Positions 35,372-44,108 of a stretch of 64,000 nt of DNA are shown in pieces. The position numbers and the translations under genes were made by a program. Origin of the DNA: Streptomyces panaciradicis. GTDB lineage: Bacteria > Actinomycetota > Actinomycetes > Streptomycetales > Streptomycetaceae. Within the stretch, counting starts at the first letter, position 1, and each line of letters opens with the position of its first letter. The notes under the pieces are model-generated. The model ran no database searches. It was not told the origin of the DNA and was given only the letters and a program-made list of their open reading frames with translations. Location of the stretch: NCBI RefSeq assembly GCF_023516615.1, contig NZ_JAMGBF010000005.1:62001-126000 (forward strand), written 5' to 3'.

Positions 35372-36799
35372 GTGACCGAAACCATCGCTACACGCACCGT
35401 CCGACCGCCGGCCGCGACACCGTCGCTCGGCGGTGTCGGGCTCTTCACCGTGCTGCTGGCAGCGGCGCTGCCCCTCATCGACTTCTTCATCGTCAACGTC
35501 GCCCTGCCGACGATCGGCCGGGACCTGCACGCGAGCGAGTCCGTCCTCGAACTCGTCGTCGCCGGTTACGGGTTGGCGTACGCCGTGCTCCTCGTCCTGG
35601 GCGGCAGGCTCGGGGACCTGTTCGGCCGGCGCCGCTTCTTCCTCGGCGGCATGGCGGCCTTCGGCCTGACCTCGCTGGCCTGCGGGCTCGCGCCGAGCGC
35701 CTGGACGCTGGTCGCGGCGCGGGTGGCGCAGGGCGCGTCGGCCGCCGCGATGCTCCCGCAGGTCCTCGCCACCATCCAGGCGGCGACCGCCGGACCCCGA
35801 CGGGCGAAGGCGATGGGCCTGTACGGCGCCACGGCCGGCCTGTCCATGGTCGCCGGGCAGATCCTCGGCGGGGTCCTGGTCGCGGCCGACATCGCGGGCA
35901 CCGGCTGGCGCGCGGTGTTCCTGGTGAACGTCCCGGTGGTCGTCGTGGGCCTGCTGCTGGCGGCCCGTGCCGTCCCCGAGACGCGTTCCCGGCACCCCGA
36001 GCCGGTCGACGGCCCCGGCACCGTCCTGCTGACGGCGTCCCTGCTGGCCCTGCTGGCGCCGCTCACGGAGGGCCGGTCGGCGGGCTGGCCGCTGTGGACG
36101 TGGCTGTCGCTGGCGGCGTTCCCGTTCCTCGCGGCGGCGTTCTACGCGGTGGAGCGCCGGGCCGACCGCCGGGGCCGTACGCCCCTGGTTCCCCCGTCGC
36201 TGTTCGAGCTGACGTCGTTGCGGCGCGGCCTGGTGATGATCCTGCCGTTCTCCGTCGGCTTCAGCGGCTTCATGTTCGTGATCGCGGTGGCGTTGCAGCG
36301 GGGTGCGGGTCTGGGACCGGTCCGGGCCGGTCTGGCCCTGGCGCCGATGGCGGCGGTGTTCTTCTTCGTCTCGCTCGCCGGTCCCCGCCTGGTCGCCCGC
36401 TACGGCACCCGGGTCGTCACCGCAGGGGCGCTGCTGCAGGGGCTCGGCATCGGTCTGATGGCGCTGGCGGCCTGGCGGTCCTGGCCGGATCTCGGCCTGG
36501 TCGCGCTGCTGCCGGGGGCGGTGTTCGCGGGCGGCGGTCAGGCGCTGCAGCTCCCCATCGTCTACCGGGTGGTGCTCTCCGAGGTGGAGCCGGTCCGGGC
36601 CGGTGTGGGCAGCGGGGTGATGATGACCACCCAGCAGTCGGCCCTGGCGCTCGGCGTCGCCGCGCTGGGCACGCTGTTCCTCTCCCTCGTCCCGGGCAGC
36701 GGGATGCGGGACGCGCTGGTCGTCACGCTGCTGGCGCAGCTCGGCTGCGTCGTCGTGACGGGCCTGCTGAGCCTGCGGCTGCCCCGCACGGTCGGCTGA
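35372..36799 (+). CDS. DHA2-family MFS exporter (14 TM)
   Basis: 475 aa, GTG start at 35372. First helix LFTVLLAAALPLIDFFIVNV, motif A GRLGDLFGRRRFF, motif C-like GLSMVAGQILGGVLVA; about fourteen hydrophobic segments, the last LGCVVVTGLLSLRLPRTV. An inner-membrane drug:H+ antiporter. Divergent from the XRE regulator with an inverted repeat in between, so expression is likely induced by the exported compound. The start has no strong ribosome-binding site, so a leaderless transcript is possible. Not part of a biosynthetic cluster that I can see. Confidence 0.9.
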   Translation: MTETIATRTVRPPAATPSLGGVGLFTVLLAAALPLIDFFIVNVALPTIGRDLHASESVLELVVAGYGLAYAVLLVLGGRLGDLFGRRRFFLGGMAAFGLTSLACGLAPSAWTLVAARVAQGASAAAMLPQVLATIQAATAGPRRAKAMGLYGATAGLSMVAGQILGGVLVAADIAGTGWRAVFLVNVPVVVVGLLLAARAVPETRSRHPEPVDGPGTVLLTASLLALLAPLTEGRSAGWPLWTWLSLAAFPFLAAAFYAVERRADRRGRTPLVPPSLFELTSLRRGLVMILPFSVGFSGFMFVIAVALQRGAGLGPVRAGLALAPMAAVFFFVSLAGPRLVARYGTRVVTAGALLQGLGIGLMALAAWRSWPDLGLVALLPGAVFAGGGQALQLPIVYRVVLSEVEPVRAGVGSGVMMTTQQSALALGVAALGTLFLSLVPGSGMRDALVVTLLAQLGCVVVTGLLSLRLPRTVG

Positions 36800-36907
36800 G
36801 GGGGCGGCGTCGTGTGTGGGATCGGCCACGGGTTGGTCAACTCGCCGTGGAGGGTCTCCTGTTGATGTTGGTCTTGCTGCACACTCCTGTGCCGGAGGGG
36901 AGGCGGC

Positions 36908-37126
36908 ATGCTGGAGATCAACACGAGCAGGGTGCGGCGCTGGGACGGGCACGGTCGTGAACACGTCGTCCGCGTGCAGCGCACCGGTCTGCAGCGGACG
37001 ATCAGATGTGACACCTGCGGCTGGCGGCAGGGGGCGCAGTTCCTGCCCTGGCTGAAGGCCGAGGAGCATCTGGCCCAGGCGCACCAGGCGACGGTGGACC
37101 CGACGGAGCCGGAGCCCTCGGGCTGA
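36908..37126 (+). CDS. Small C2H2-type zinc-finger protein
   Basis: 72 aa. The region RCDTCGWRQGAQFLPWLKAEEHLAQAHQ has CxxC followed 19-23 residues later by H...H (Cys-x2-Cys ... His-x4-His), a zinc-finger-like fold. The N-terminus is basic (MLEINTSRVRRWDGHGREHV). ATG at 36908 follows GGGGAGGCGGC. It stands alone between an MFS exporter and a serine hydrolase. Such small zinc-finger proteins are common in Streptomyces; no function is known to me. Confidence 0.65.
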   Translation: MLEINTSRVRRWDGHGREHVVRVQRTGLQRTIRCDTCGWRQGAQFLPWLKAEEHLAQAHQATVDPTEPEPSG

Positions 37127-37203
37127 GGCGCCGGGGAGATGAGTTTCCGGCGCGGCAGGAGTCGTAGAACCGACCGCACGCCCCGCGCACCGGAAGGCCG
37201 GAG

Positions 37204-38358
37204 ATGACCGAGACCGAACTGAAGGCCGTGCTGCGGCGCCATGTCGAGGACGGCACGGTGCCCGGCGCCGTCGCCCTGGTGGCGCGCGGCGAGGACGTCG
37301 AGGTGGTGACCGTCGGCTCCGTGGACACCGAGGGAACCGCGCCGATGGCACGCGACTCGATCTTCCGTATCGCCTCCCTCACCAAGCCGATCACGGCGGC
37401 GGCGGTGCTGATGCTGATGGAGGAGGGCGCGTTCGCCCTCGAGTCGCCGGTGGAGGAGTGGCTCCCGGAGCTGTCGAAGCCGACGGTGGTGCGGACGCCG
37501 ACGGGCCCCGTGGACGACGTGGTCCCGGCCGCCCGCCCGATCACGGTCGAGGACCTGCTCAGCTCGCGCACCGGCTGGGGCTTCCCCTCCGACTTCTCGC
37601 TCCCGGCGGTGCAGTCGCTGTTCACGGTGCAGAAGGACGGCCGCGCCCTGCAGGACTGGCCGGACGCGGACACCTGGCTGGGGCTGCTCGCGCGGGTGCC
37701 GATGCTGTACCAGCCGGGCGAGGCGTGGCTCTACGGCACCTCCTCCGACCTGCAGGGCATCCTGGTCGAGCGGGCGTCCGGCCGTACGCTCCCCGACTTC
37801 CTGCGCGAGCGGCTCTTCGCGCCGCTGGGCATGAGGGACACGGCGTTCGAGGTCCCGCCGTCGAAGCGGCACCGCTTCACCTCGGCCTACGCGCCCGGCC
37901 CGGACGGCTCCCCGCGGTTGTCGGACACCCCGGACGGCGAGTTCGCCCGGGTCCCGCGTTTCCACTCGGGCGGCGGCGGCCTGGTCTCCACGGCCGACGA
38001 CTGGCTGGCCTTCGCCCGTCTCCTGCTGAACGACGGCACCGCCCCGGACGGCCGCCGCCTGCTCAGCTCGACCTCCGTCAGCCGTATGACCACCAACCAC
38101 CTCACGGCCGGGCAGCGCGAGCGCGCCACGCTCTTCCTGGAGGGCCAGGGCTGGGGCTACGGCGGCCAGGTCGACGTCACCCCGTCCGACCCCTGGAACG
38201 TCCCCGGACGCTACGGCTGGGTCGGCGGCACCGGCACGACGGCCCACATCGTCCCGCCCGCCGGAACCGTCGCGATCCTGCTCACCCAGGCGGGCATGGC
38301 CAACCCGACCCCCACACCGGTGATGCGGGACTTCTGGCGTCACGTGGCCGGCGGCTGA
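37204..38358 (+). CDS. Serine hydrolase, beta-lactamase class C / esterase family
   Basis: 384 aa. The SxxK motif is S58-L-T-K61 in FRIASLTKPITAAAVL; the YxN-like element is WLYGTSSDLQGILVE; a late GGTGTTAHIVPP replaces the KTG triad. This pattern belongs to class C-type serine hydrolases and esterases (EstB-like) rather than to true AmpC enzymes. There is no signal peptide, so it acts in the cytoplasm, more likely as an esterase or peptidase than in antibiotic resistance. ATG at 37204 follows GGAAGGCCGGAG. No operon partner. Confidence 0.85.
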   Translation: MTETELKAVLRRHVEDGTVPGAVALVARGEDVEVVTVGSVDTEGTAPMARDSIFRIASLTKPITAAAVLMLMEEGAFALESPVEEWLPELSKPTVVRTPTGPVDDVVPAARPITVEDLLSSRTGWGFPSDFSLPAVQSLFTVQKDGRALQDWPDADTWLGLLARVPMLYQPGEAWLYGTSSDLQGILVERASGRTLPDFLRERLFAPLGMRDTAFEVPPSKRHRFTSAYAPGPDGSPRLSDTPDGEFARVPRFHSGGGGLVSTADDWLAFARLLLNDGTAPDGRRLLSSTSVSRMTTNHLTAGQRERATLFLEGQGWGYGGQVDVTPSDPWNVPGRYGWVGGTGTTAHIVPPAGTVAILLTQAGMANPTPTPVMRDFWRHVAGG

Positions 38359-38699
38359 GACCCCCGGTCGGCGCCGTCCGGGCCCGCCCTGCGTCCACGC
38401 ACCCGCTCGCCTGCCTCCCAGGCATCAGGTGGCCGCCGAACTGGCCCGGCTGATGCGGTCCAACAGATTCCCCCAGTGGCTCGCCCGCGCGCGAACACGA
38501 CGCCATCCGCCGGGACGCGGTCGAGGCCGCCCGTGCCGGCCTTCGCCGGGCTCACCCTGAGGGCACCTCGACGGGCGCGGCGAGCGACGGCTGCCGGGAG
38601 CGGGCCACGGCTGTCTCGACGGCCTCCCCAGGAACGCCGTCGTCGACGTCGGCGCGCCCCGCCCCCGCGGGGCCCTCCGCCGCGGCCCGCCGTGCCGCC
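38359..38699. other. Gene-poor stretch, possible decayed gene remnant
   Basis: 341 bases between convergent genes. In one frame 38418-38500 reads as a regulator-like HQVAAELARLMRSNRFPQWL, and after a frame change the next part reads EHDAIRRDAVEAARAG, but no open frame joins them and neither has a start. It may be the eroded end of a small gene. No hairpin or RNA gene is evident. Confidence 0.35.
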
Positions 38700-39290
38700 C
38701 TACGCGGACAGACCCCGCACCAGCAGGTCCACCACCGCCTCGAACTCCTCCTCCACGCCGGGCTGTTCCCACTCCCTGGCGTAGCCGGGGTCGTGGAAGC
38801 GGGCGGTGGCCTGGAAGAGGGCGCGGGCGGCGGTCGCGGGGTCGGTGACCGTGAAGGTGCCGGTCTCCGTGCCGGCGCGGACGATCTCGGTGAGCTGGTC
38901 GGTCAGTTCGGTGATGTGGGTGCCCACCACCTCGCCCGCGCCGTCCGTGAGCACGGAGTACGTGGCGAACAGCTCGGGGTCGTCGCCGGCCTTGCGGCGC
39001 TTGGCGGCGAAGAGGGCCGCGAGCCACTCGCGCACCCGCAGCCGCGGGTCCCGTCCGGCGTCGGCGGCGATTCCGGCGAGGACCTCGGTCGTCCGGTCCA
39101 GCCACCTCTTGGTCACCGCCTCGCGCAGGGCGGCCTTGGTGCGGAAGTGCCGGTAGACGCTGCCGTGGCTGACGCCGAGTGCGCGGGCCACGTCGACCAC
39201 GGTGGCCTTGGCCGGGCCGTGGCGGCGCAGCACCTCCTCGGTGGCGGCGAGGATGCGCTCGGCGGTCAGGGTCTCGCTGGTCGGGGGCAT
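38700..39290 (-). CDS. TetR-family repressor
   Basis: 196 aa. N-terminal helix-turn-helix ERILAATEEVLRRHG, then ATVVDVARALGVSHGSVYRH and FRTKAALREAVTKRWL, followed by a C-terminal ligand domain of the TetR_C_7/YjdC-like type (LFATYSVLTDGAGEVVGTHI; FQATARFHDPGYAREWEQPG). ATG at 39290. It starts 25 bases after the aldo-keto reductase stop on the same strand, so the two are likely cotranscribed. A palindrome upstream of the reductase (40348-40371) is its probable operator, giving autorepression of the pair. Confidence 0.9.
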   Translation of the reverse strand: MPPTSETLTAERILAATEEVLRRHGPAKATVVDVARALGVSHGSVYRHFRTKAALREAVTKRWLDRTTEVLAGIAADAGRDPRLRVREWLAALFAAKRRKAGDDPELFATYSVLTDGAGEVVGTHITELTDQLTEIVRAGTETGTFTVTDPATAARALFQATARFHDPGYAREWEQPGVEEEFEAVVDLLVRGLSA

Positions 39291-39315
39291 GGCTAGACGG
39301 TACCCGGCACCGGGA

Positions 39316-40326
39316 TCAGCGTTCGCTGTCGAGCATGGCCATCTGCGCGGGCGCGTACCGCTCGCCGGCCGCCGCGTCGGCCGGTACGGCCGCCTCGACG
39401 GCGGCGAGGTCGTCCGCGTCCAGGGTCACGTCCAGGGCGCCCAGGGCCTCGCCGAGCCGCTCGCGGGTGCGGGCGCCGATCAGCGGCACGATGTCGTCGC
39501 CCCGCGAGAGCACCCAGGCGATGGCGAGCTGGGCGACGGAGACGCCCTTCCGCTCGGCGATCTTGCGCAGGGACTCGACCAGGCCGAGGTTGTGCTGGAG
39601 GTTGTCGCCCTGGAAGCGGGGGGTGTGGGCGCGGAAGTCGTTCGCGGCGAACCCCTGGCCGGGCGTGACGTGGCCGGAGATCAGGCCGCGGGAGAGGACC
39701 CCGTAGGCGGTGACGGAGATGCCCAGCTCGCGCAGGGTGGGCAGGATCTCGCGCTCGGGTCCTCGGGAGATGAGCGCGTACTCGATCTGGAGGTCGGCGA
39801 TCGGGGCGGTGGCGGCGGCCCGGCGGATGGTCTCCGCGCCGACCTCGCTGAGTCCGATGTGGCGGACGTACCCCTTCTCGACCAGTTCCGCGATCGCGCC
39901 GACGGTCTCCTCGATCGGCACGTTCGGGTCGAGGCGGGCGGGGCGGTAGACGTCGATGTGGTCGACGCCGAGGCGCTGGAGGGAGTACGCGGCCCAGGTC
40001 TTCACGGCGGCGGGGCGGGCGTCGTAGCCGAGCCATTCGCCGTCCGGGGCGCGGTGTGCGCCGAACTTCACGCTGACCAGGGCGTTGTCCCGGAGGGCGG
40101 CCGGGGCGGTGCGCAGGGCCTCGGCGATCAGGAGTTCGTTGTGGCCCATGCCGTAGAAGTCGCCGGTGTCGAGCAGGGTGACGCCGGCCTCCAGGGCGGC
40201 GTGGATGGTGGCGATGGACTCCGCGCGGTCCGTGTCGCCGTACATGCCGGACATGCCCATGCAGCCGAGGCCGAGAGCGGAGACCTGGGGGCCGGTGGTG
40301 CCGAGGGTTCGGGTTCGCATCGTCAT
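39316..40326 (-). CDS. Aldo-keto reductase
   Basis: 336-aa NADPH-dependent (alpha/beta)8 reductase. The protein begins MTMRTRTLGTTGPQVSALGL. Catalytic Asp and Tyr are in TLLDTGDFYGMGHNE and the Lys in LVSVKFG. The usual catalytic His position (YQLHRxD) reads YRPARLD here, as in a known subgroup of bacterial reductases. The NADP-binding end is LIGARTRERLGEAL. The substrate is probably an aldehyde or ketone electrophile. ATG at 40326, with a second possible ATG at 40320. Forms an operon with the downstream TetR gene; the TetR-type palindrome lies 22 bases upstream. Confidence 0.9.
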   Translation of the reverse strand: MTMRTRTLGTTGPQVSALGLGCMGMSGMYGDTDRAESIATIHAALEAGVTLLDTGDFYGMGHNELLIAEALRTAPAALRDNALVSVKFGAHRAPDGEWLGYDARPAAVKTWAAYSLQRLGVDHIDVYRPARLDPNVPIEETVGAIAELVEKGYVRHIGLSEVGAETIRRAAATAPIADLQIEYALISRGPEREILPTLRELGISVTAYGVLSRGLISGHVTPGQGFAANDFRAHTPRFQGDNLQHNLGLVESLRKIAERKGVSVAQLAIAWVLSRGDDIVPLIGARTRERLGEALGALDVTLDADDLAAVEAAVPADAAAGERYAPAQMAMLDSER

Positions 40327-40347
40327 GCCACCACCCTGACATGACGG

Positions 40348-40371
40348 CTGACAGATTTCAATATCTGTCAG
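40348..40371. promoter_or_regulatory. TetR operator candidate (CTGACAGAT-N6-ATCTGTCAG)
   Basis: Perfect 9-base arms at 40348-40356 and 40363-40371 with spacer TTCAAT. It lies immediately upstream of the aldo-keto reductase start, the expected place for an operator bound by the TetR protein of the same operon. Confidence 0.7.
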
Positions 40372-40415
40372 TCCATATGTGTCAGCGGATGCTCCGCCGA
40401 CCTGTCGGCACGAAT

Positions 40416-40448
40416 TGGTCCAGACCCATTGACGTCAGGTCTGGACCA
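40416..40448. promoter_or_regulatory. Two DasR/chitinase-type boxes upstream of the chitinase
   Basis: TGGTCCAGACC (40416-40426) and GGTCTGGACCA (40438-40448) are copies of the TGGTCYAGACC box known from Streptomyces chitinase promoters and from the DasR-responsive element. Their centres are 22 bases apart, two helical turns, and the second faces the opposite way. Expected effect: repression released by N-acetylglucosamine-derived signals. Confidence 0.8.
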
Positions 40449-40499
40449 GTTCACTGTCATGGCTACGACACCTCACCGCACCCCCACCGGGAGGCCCGT

Positions 40500-41546
40500 A
40501 TGCTCCGCCGCGCCCTGTCCCTGCTCGCCGCCGCGCTGGCGACGGCCTGTCTCACCCAGCTCCCGGCGGCCCCCACCGCCTCCGCCGCCGACACCTGCGC
40601 GCCGAAGCCGCGGCCGTCCGGCAAGGTCCTGCAGGGCTACTGGGAGAACTGGGACGGCTCCGCCAACGGCGTCCACCCGCCGTTCGGCTGGACCCCGATC
40701 ACCGACTCCCGCATCGCCGCCCACGGCTACAACGTGATCAACGCGGCCTTCCCCGTGATCCGTTCGGACGGAACGGCCCTGTGGGAGGACGGCATGGACG
40801 CCGGTGTGAAGGTGGCCACGCCCGCGGAGATGTGCGCGGCGAAGGCCTCCGGCCAGACCGTCCTGCTGTCGATCGGAGGCGCCGCGGCCGGCATCGACCT
40901 CAGCTCGACGGCCGTGGCCGACAGGTTCGTTGCGACGATCGTGCCCATCCTGAAGAAGTACAACTTCGACGGCATCGACATAGACATCGAGACGGGCCTG
41001 GTCGGCAGCGGGAACATCACGCAACTCTCCACGTCCCAGGCCAACTTGATCCGCATCATCGACGGAGTCCTGGCGCGGATGCCGGCGGGCTTCGGGCTGA
41101 CCATGGCCCCGGAGACGGCCTACGTCACCGGCGGGAGCGTCACCTACGGCTCGATCTGGGGCGCGTACCTGCCGATCATCAAGAAGTACGCCGACAACGG
41201 CCGCCTGTGGTGGCTGAACATGCAGTACTACAACGGCAGCATGTACGGCTGCTCGGGCGACTCCTACCAGGCGGGCACGGTGCAGGGCTTCACGGCGCAG
41301 ACGGACTGCCTGGACAAGGGCCTGGCCGTGCAGGGCACGACGATCAGGGTGCCCTACGACCGGCAGGTCCCCGGCCTGCCCGCCCAGCCGGGCGCCGGCG
41401 GCGGCTACCTGTCACCGTCCCTCGTCTCCCAGGCCTGGAAGCACTACGGCACCTCCCTCAAGGGCCTGATGACCTGGTCGGTCAACTGGGACGGCTCGAA
41501 GAACTGGACGTTCGGCGACAACGTCAAGTCCCTGCAAGGGCGTTGA
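40500..41546 (+). CDS. Secreted GH18 chitinase
   Basis: 348 aa. Signal peptide MLRRALSLLAAALATACLTQ followed by LPAAPTASAADTC (cleavage after ASA is likely). TIM barrel of family GH18 with the active-site motif FDGIDIDIE (Asp157...Glu164 as acid/base), SIGG at QTVLLSIGGAA, and the late MQYYNGSMYG and LMTWSVNWDG. No chitin-binding domain. ATG at 40500 was chosen for the signal peptide and the GGGAGG upstream; the longer frame from 40341 crosses the control boxes. Hydrolyses chitin outside the cell; DasR-type boxes upstream. Confidence 0.93.
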   Translation: MLRRALSLLAAALATACLTQLPAAPTASAADTCAPKPRPSGKVLQGYWENWDGSANGVHPPFGWTPITDSRIAAHGYNVINAAFPVIRSDGTALWEDGMDAGVKVATPAEMCAAKASGQTVLLSIGGAAAGIDLSSTAVADRFVATIVPILKKYNFDGIDIDIETGLVGSGNITQLSTSQANLIRIIDGVLARMPAGFGLTMAPETAYVTGGSVTYGSIWGAYLPIIKKYADNGRLWWLNMQYYNGSMYGCSGDSYQAGTVQGFTAQTDCLDKGLAVQGTTIRVPYDRQVPGLPAQPGAGGGYLSPSLVSQAWKHYGTSLKGLMTWSVNWDGSKNWTFGDNVKSLQGR

Positions 41547-41554
41547 CGCACGAA

Positions 41555-41592
41555 CGCCGGACGGGGCCGAGTCTCCTCGGCCCCGTCCGGCG
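41555..41592. terminator. Bidirectional terminator, 17-bp perfect stem
   Basis: CGCCGGACGGGGCCGAG (41555-41571) and CTCGGCCCCGTCCGGCG (41576-41592) pair perfectly around a 4-base loop, between the convergent chitinase and glyS genes. Confidence 0.85.
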
Positions 41593-41616
41593 CGTGCGCG
41601 GTTATCGCGGCGGACG

Positions 41617-42999
41617 TCAGCAGCCCAGCAGGCGGCCCGCCAGGTACCCCTCGATCTGGTCCAGCGAGACCCGCTCCTGCTTCATCGTGTCGCGCTCGCG
41701 CACCGTCACCGCGTTGTCGTCCAGCGTGTCGAAGTCGACGGTCACGCAGTACGGCGTGCCGATCTCGTCCTGGCGGCGGTAGCGGCGGCCGATGGCGCCG
41801 GCGTCGTCGAACTCGATGTTCCAGTTCTGCCGCAGCGCCTGGGCGAGGCCCTTGGCCTTCGGCGACAGCTCCGGGTTGCGGGACAGCGGGAGCACGGCGA
41901 CCTTCACCGGGGCCAGGCGGTGGTCGAGCCGCAGCACCGTGCGCTTCTCCATCTTGCCCTTGGCGTTCGGCGCCTCGTCCTCGACGTAGGCGTCGAGGAG
42001 GAAGGCCAGCAGCGTACGGCCGACACCGGCCGCGGGCTCGATGACGTACGGCGTCCAGCGCTCGCCGGCCTCCTGGTCGAAGTAGGAGAGGTCCTGGCCG
42101 GAGGCCTTGCCGTGGGCGTTCAGGTCGTAGTCGGTGCGGTTGGCGACGCCCTCCAGCTCGCCCCACTCGTTGCCGCCGAACTGGAAGCGGTACTCGATGT
42201 CAGCGGTGCGCTTGGAGTAGTGGGAGAGCTTCTCCTTCGGGTGCTCGTACCACCGCATGTTCTCCTCGCGCAGGCCGAGGCCGGTGTACCAGCTCCAGCG
42301 CTGCTCCATCCAGTACTCCTGCCACTTCTCGTCCTCGCCCGGCTTGACGAAGAACTCCATCTCCATCTGCTCGAACTCGCGGGTGCGGAAGATGAAGTTG
42401 CCGGGCGTGATCTCGTTGCGGAAGGACTTGCCCATCTGCGCGATGCCGAACGGCGGCTTGCGGCGCGAAGTGGTCTGCACCTGGGCGAAGTTGGTGAAGA
42501 TGCCCTGGGCGGTCTCGGGGCGCAGGTAGGCGATCGAGCCGCTGTCCTGGGTGGGGCCGAGGTGCGTGGAGAGCAGACCCGAGAACTGCTTGGGCTCGGT
42601 GAACTGGCCCTTGTTGCCGCAGTTCGGGCAGTTCACGTCCGCCAGGCCGTTCTCCGGGAGGCGGTGGTGCTTGGCCTCGTAGGCCTCCTCCAGGTGGTCC
42701 GCGCGGAACCGCTTGTGGCAGGAGGTGCACTCGGTCAGCGGGTCCGTGAAGGTGGCGACGTGACCGGAGGCCACCCAGACCTCGGGGGCCAGGATCACGG
42801 ACGAGTCGATGCCGACCACGTCCTCGCGCGACGTCACCATGTAGCGCCACCACTGGCGCTTGATGTTCTCCTTGAACTCGACACCCAGCGGCCCGTAGTC
42901 CCAGGCGGCACGCTGGCCGCCGTAGATCTCACTGCAGGGGAATACGAAGCCACGGCGCTTGCTCAGGCTGACGATGGTGTCGATCTTGTCGGCGGCCAC
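41617..42999 (-). CDS. glyS: Glycyl-tRNA synthetase (homodimeric type)
   Basis: 460-aa class II aminoacyl-tRNA synthetase that charges tRNA-Gly. Marks: [20 protein letters not shown] at the N-terminus, a zinc-like [12 protein letters not shown]...CPNCGNKG insert, [27 protein letters not shown] and [14 protein letters not shown], then the anticodon-binding HGTP domain ([35 protein letters not shown]). GTG at 42999 (residues [16 protein letters not shown] follow) has GAAGAGAG upstream. Essential, single gene; convergent with the chitinase, divergent from znuA. Confidence 0.97.
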   Translation of the reverse strand: MAADKIDTIVSLSKRRGFVFPCSEIYGGQRAAWDYGPLGVEFKENIKRQWWRYMVTSREDVVGIDSSVILAPEVWVASGHVATFTDPLTECTSCHKRFRADHLEEAYEAKHHRLPENGLADVNCPNCGNKGQFTEPKQFSGLLSTHLGPTQDSGSIAYLRPETAQGIFTNFAQVQTTSRRKPPFGIAQMGKSFRNEITPGNFIFRTREFEQMEMEFFVKPGEDEKWQEYWMEQRWSWYTGLGLREENMRWYEHPKEKLSHYSKRTADIEYRFQFGGNEWGELEGVANRTDYDLNAHGKASGQDLSYFDQEAGERWTPYVIEPAAGVGRTLLAFLLDAYVEDEAPNAKGKMEKRTVLRLDHRLAPVKVAVLPLSRNPELSPKAKGLAQALRQNWNIEFDDAGAIGRRYRRQDEIGTPYCVTVDFDTLDDNAVTVRERDTMKQERVSLDQIEGYLAGRLLGC

Positions 43000-43111
43000 G
43001 GTGCTCTCTTCATTACGACGACGGGCGACGAAGCGAGATGCTTCCAGCGAATGCTTCAGCGTACCGGCGGGGACTGCCCCTCAATCAAATCGGTGCCCGT
43101 CGGATCGTTTA

Positions 43112-43149
43112 TTGACAACGGTTTCCATGTTTGATGAAAATGACTGTCA
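43112..43149 (+). promoter_or_regulatory. znuA promoter with two Zur boxes, probably leaderless
   Basis: TTGACA (43112-43117) and GAAAAT (43136-43141) make a -35/-10 pair with an 18-base gap. TGAAAATGACTGTCA (43135-43149) matches the Streptomyces Zur box (TGAAAATGATTTTCA as I recall it) at 13 of 15 positions. A weaker copy, TGACAACGGTTTCCA (43113-43127), is centred 22 bases upstream. The predicted transcription start falls at the A of ATG 43149, so the mRNA would lack a leader. Confidence 0.7.
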
Positions 43150-44108
43150 TGAACGTACGACGACAGCACATACCCGCGGTGGCCGTGGCGGCCGTCACCG
43201 CACTCGGCCTCGGCTCGCTCACCGCCTGCTCCGGCGACAGCGCGGCGGCCACCGGCACCGGGAAGTTCGACGTCGTCGCGTCGTTCTACCCGATGGCCTT
43301 CCTCGCCGAGCGGATCGGCGGCACCCACGTGCACGTCACGAGCCTGACCCAGCCCGGCCAGGAGCCGCACGACCTGGAGATCAGCGCCCGGCAGACCGCC
43401 CAGCTCCAGGACTCCGACGCGGTGCTCTACCTCAAGAACCTCCAGCCCTCCGTCGACGACGCGGTCGCCCAGTCCGAGGTGAAGACCAAGATCGACGCCG
43501 CCTCCCTGACCTCGCTGGAGAAGCACGGCAACGAGGTCGGCGGCCACGCGGCCTCCCACGACGGCTCCGAGAACGACGAGCTCTCCGGCCTCGACCCGCA
43601 CATCTGGCTCGACCCGGTGCGCTACGCCCAGGTCGCCGAGGGCGTCGGCAAGGCCTTCCAGAAGGCCGACCCCAAGCACGCGGCCGACTACCGGAAGAAC
43701 ACCGCGGCCCTGGTGAAGAAGCTGGACGCGCTGAACACCGCGTTCAAGGACGGCCTCGCGCACACGCAGTCCAAGGTCTTCATCACCACCCACGCCGCCT
43801 TCGGCTACCTCGCCGAGCGCTACGGCCTGACCGAGGAGGCCATCAACGGCCTCGACCCCGAGTCCGAACCCAGCGCGGCACGGGTGAAGCAGCTGGAGAC
43901 GATGGCGAAGGCCGACGGCGTCACCACCGTCTTCTACGAGACCCTCGTCAGCGACAAGACCGCGAAGACGATCGCCTCCGACGCCGGGCTGAAGACGGAC
44001 GTCCTGGACCCGATCGAGGGCATCACCTCCAAGTCCCGCGGCACGGACTACTTCTCCGTCCAGGAGGCCAACCTCAAGGCCCTGCAGAGCGCTCTGGGAG
44101 AGAAATGA
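43149..44108 (+). CDS. znuA: Zinc ABC importer, substrate-binding lipoprotein
   Basis: 319-aa cluster A-I zinc-binding lipoprotein on the outer face of the membrane. Lipobox LTAC at residues 24-27 after MNVRRQHIPAVAVAAVTALG. Metal ligands: MAFLAERIGGTHVHV, the His-rich loop (KHGNEVGGHAASHDGS), DPHIWLDP, and VFITTHAAFGYLAERYG. ATG at 43149 is favoured by the promoter geometry (leaderless) and by the signal peptide. TTG 43131, ATG 43134 and ATG 43143 are in frame but lie within the promoter. Overlaps znuC as ATGA. Controlled by Zur through boxes at its promoter. Confidence 0.93.
   Translation: MNVRRQHIPAVAVAAVTALGLGSLTACSGDSAAATGTGKFDVVASFYPMAFLAERIGGTHVHVTSLTQPGQEPHDLEISARQTAQLQDSDAVLYLKNLQPSVDDAVAQSEVKTKIDAASLTSLEKHGNEVGGHAASHDGSENDELSGLDPHIWLDPVRYAQVAEGVGKAFQKADPKHAADYRKNTAALVKKLDALNTAFKDGLAHTQSKVFITTHAAFGYLAERYGLTEEAINGLDPESEPSAARVKQLETMAKADGVTTVFYETLVSDKTAKTIASDAGLKTDVLDPIEGITSKSRGTDYFSVQEANLKALQSALGEK

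Noticed and set aside
37204..38358. Class C antibiotic beta-lactamase
   Set aside because: No signal peptide and no KTG triad; better described as a cytoplasmic serine hydrolase/esterase.
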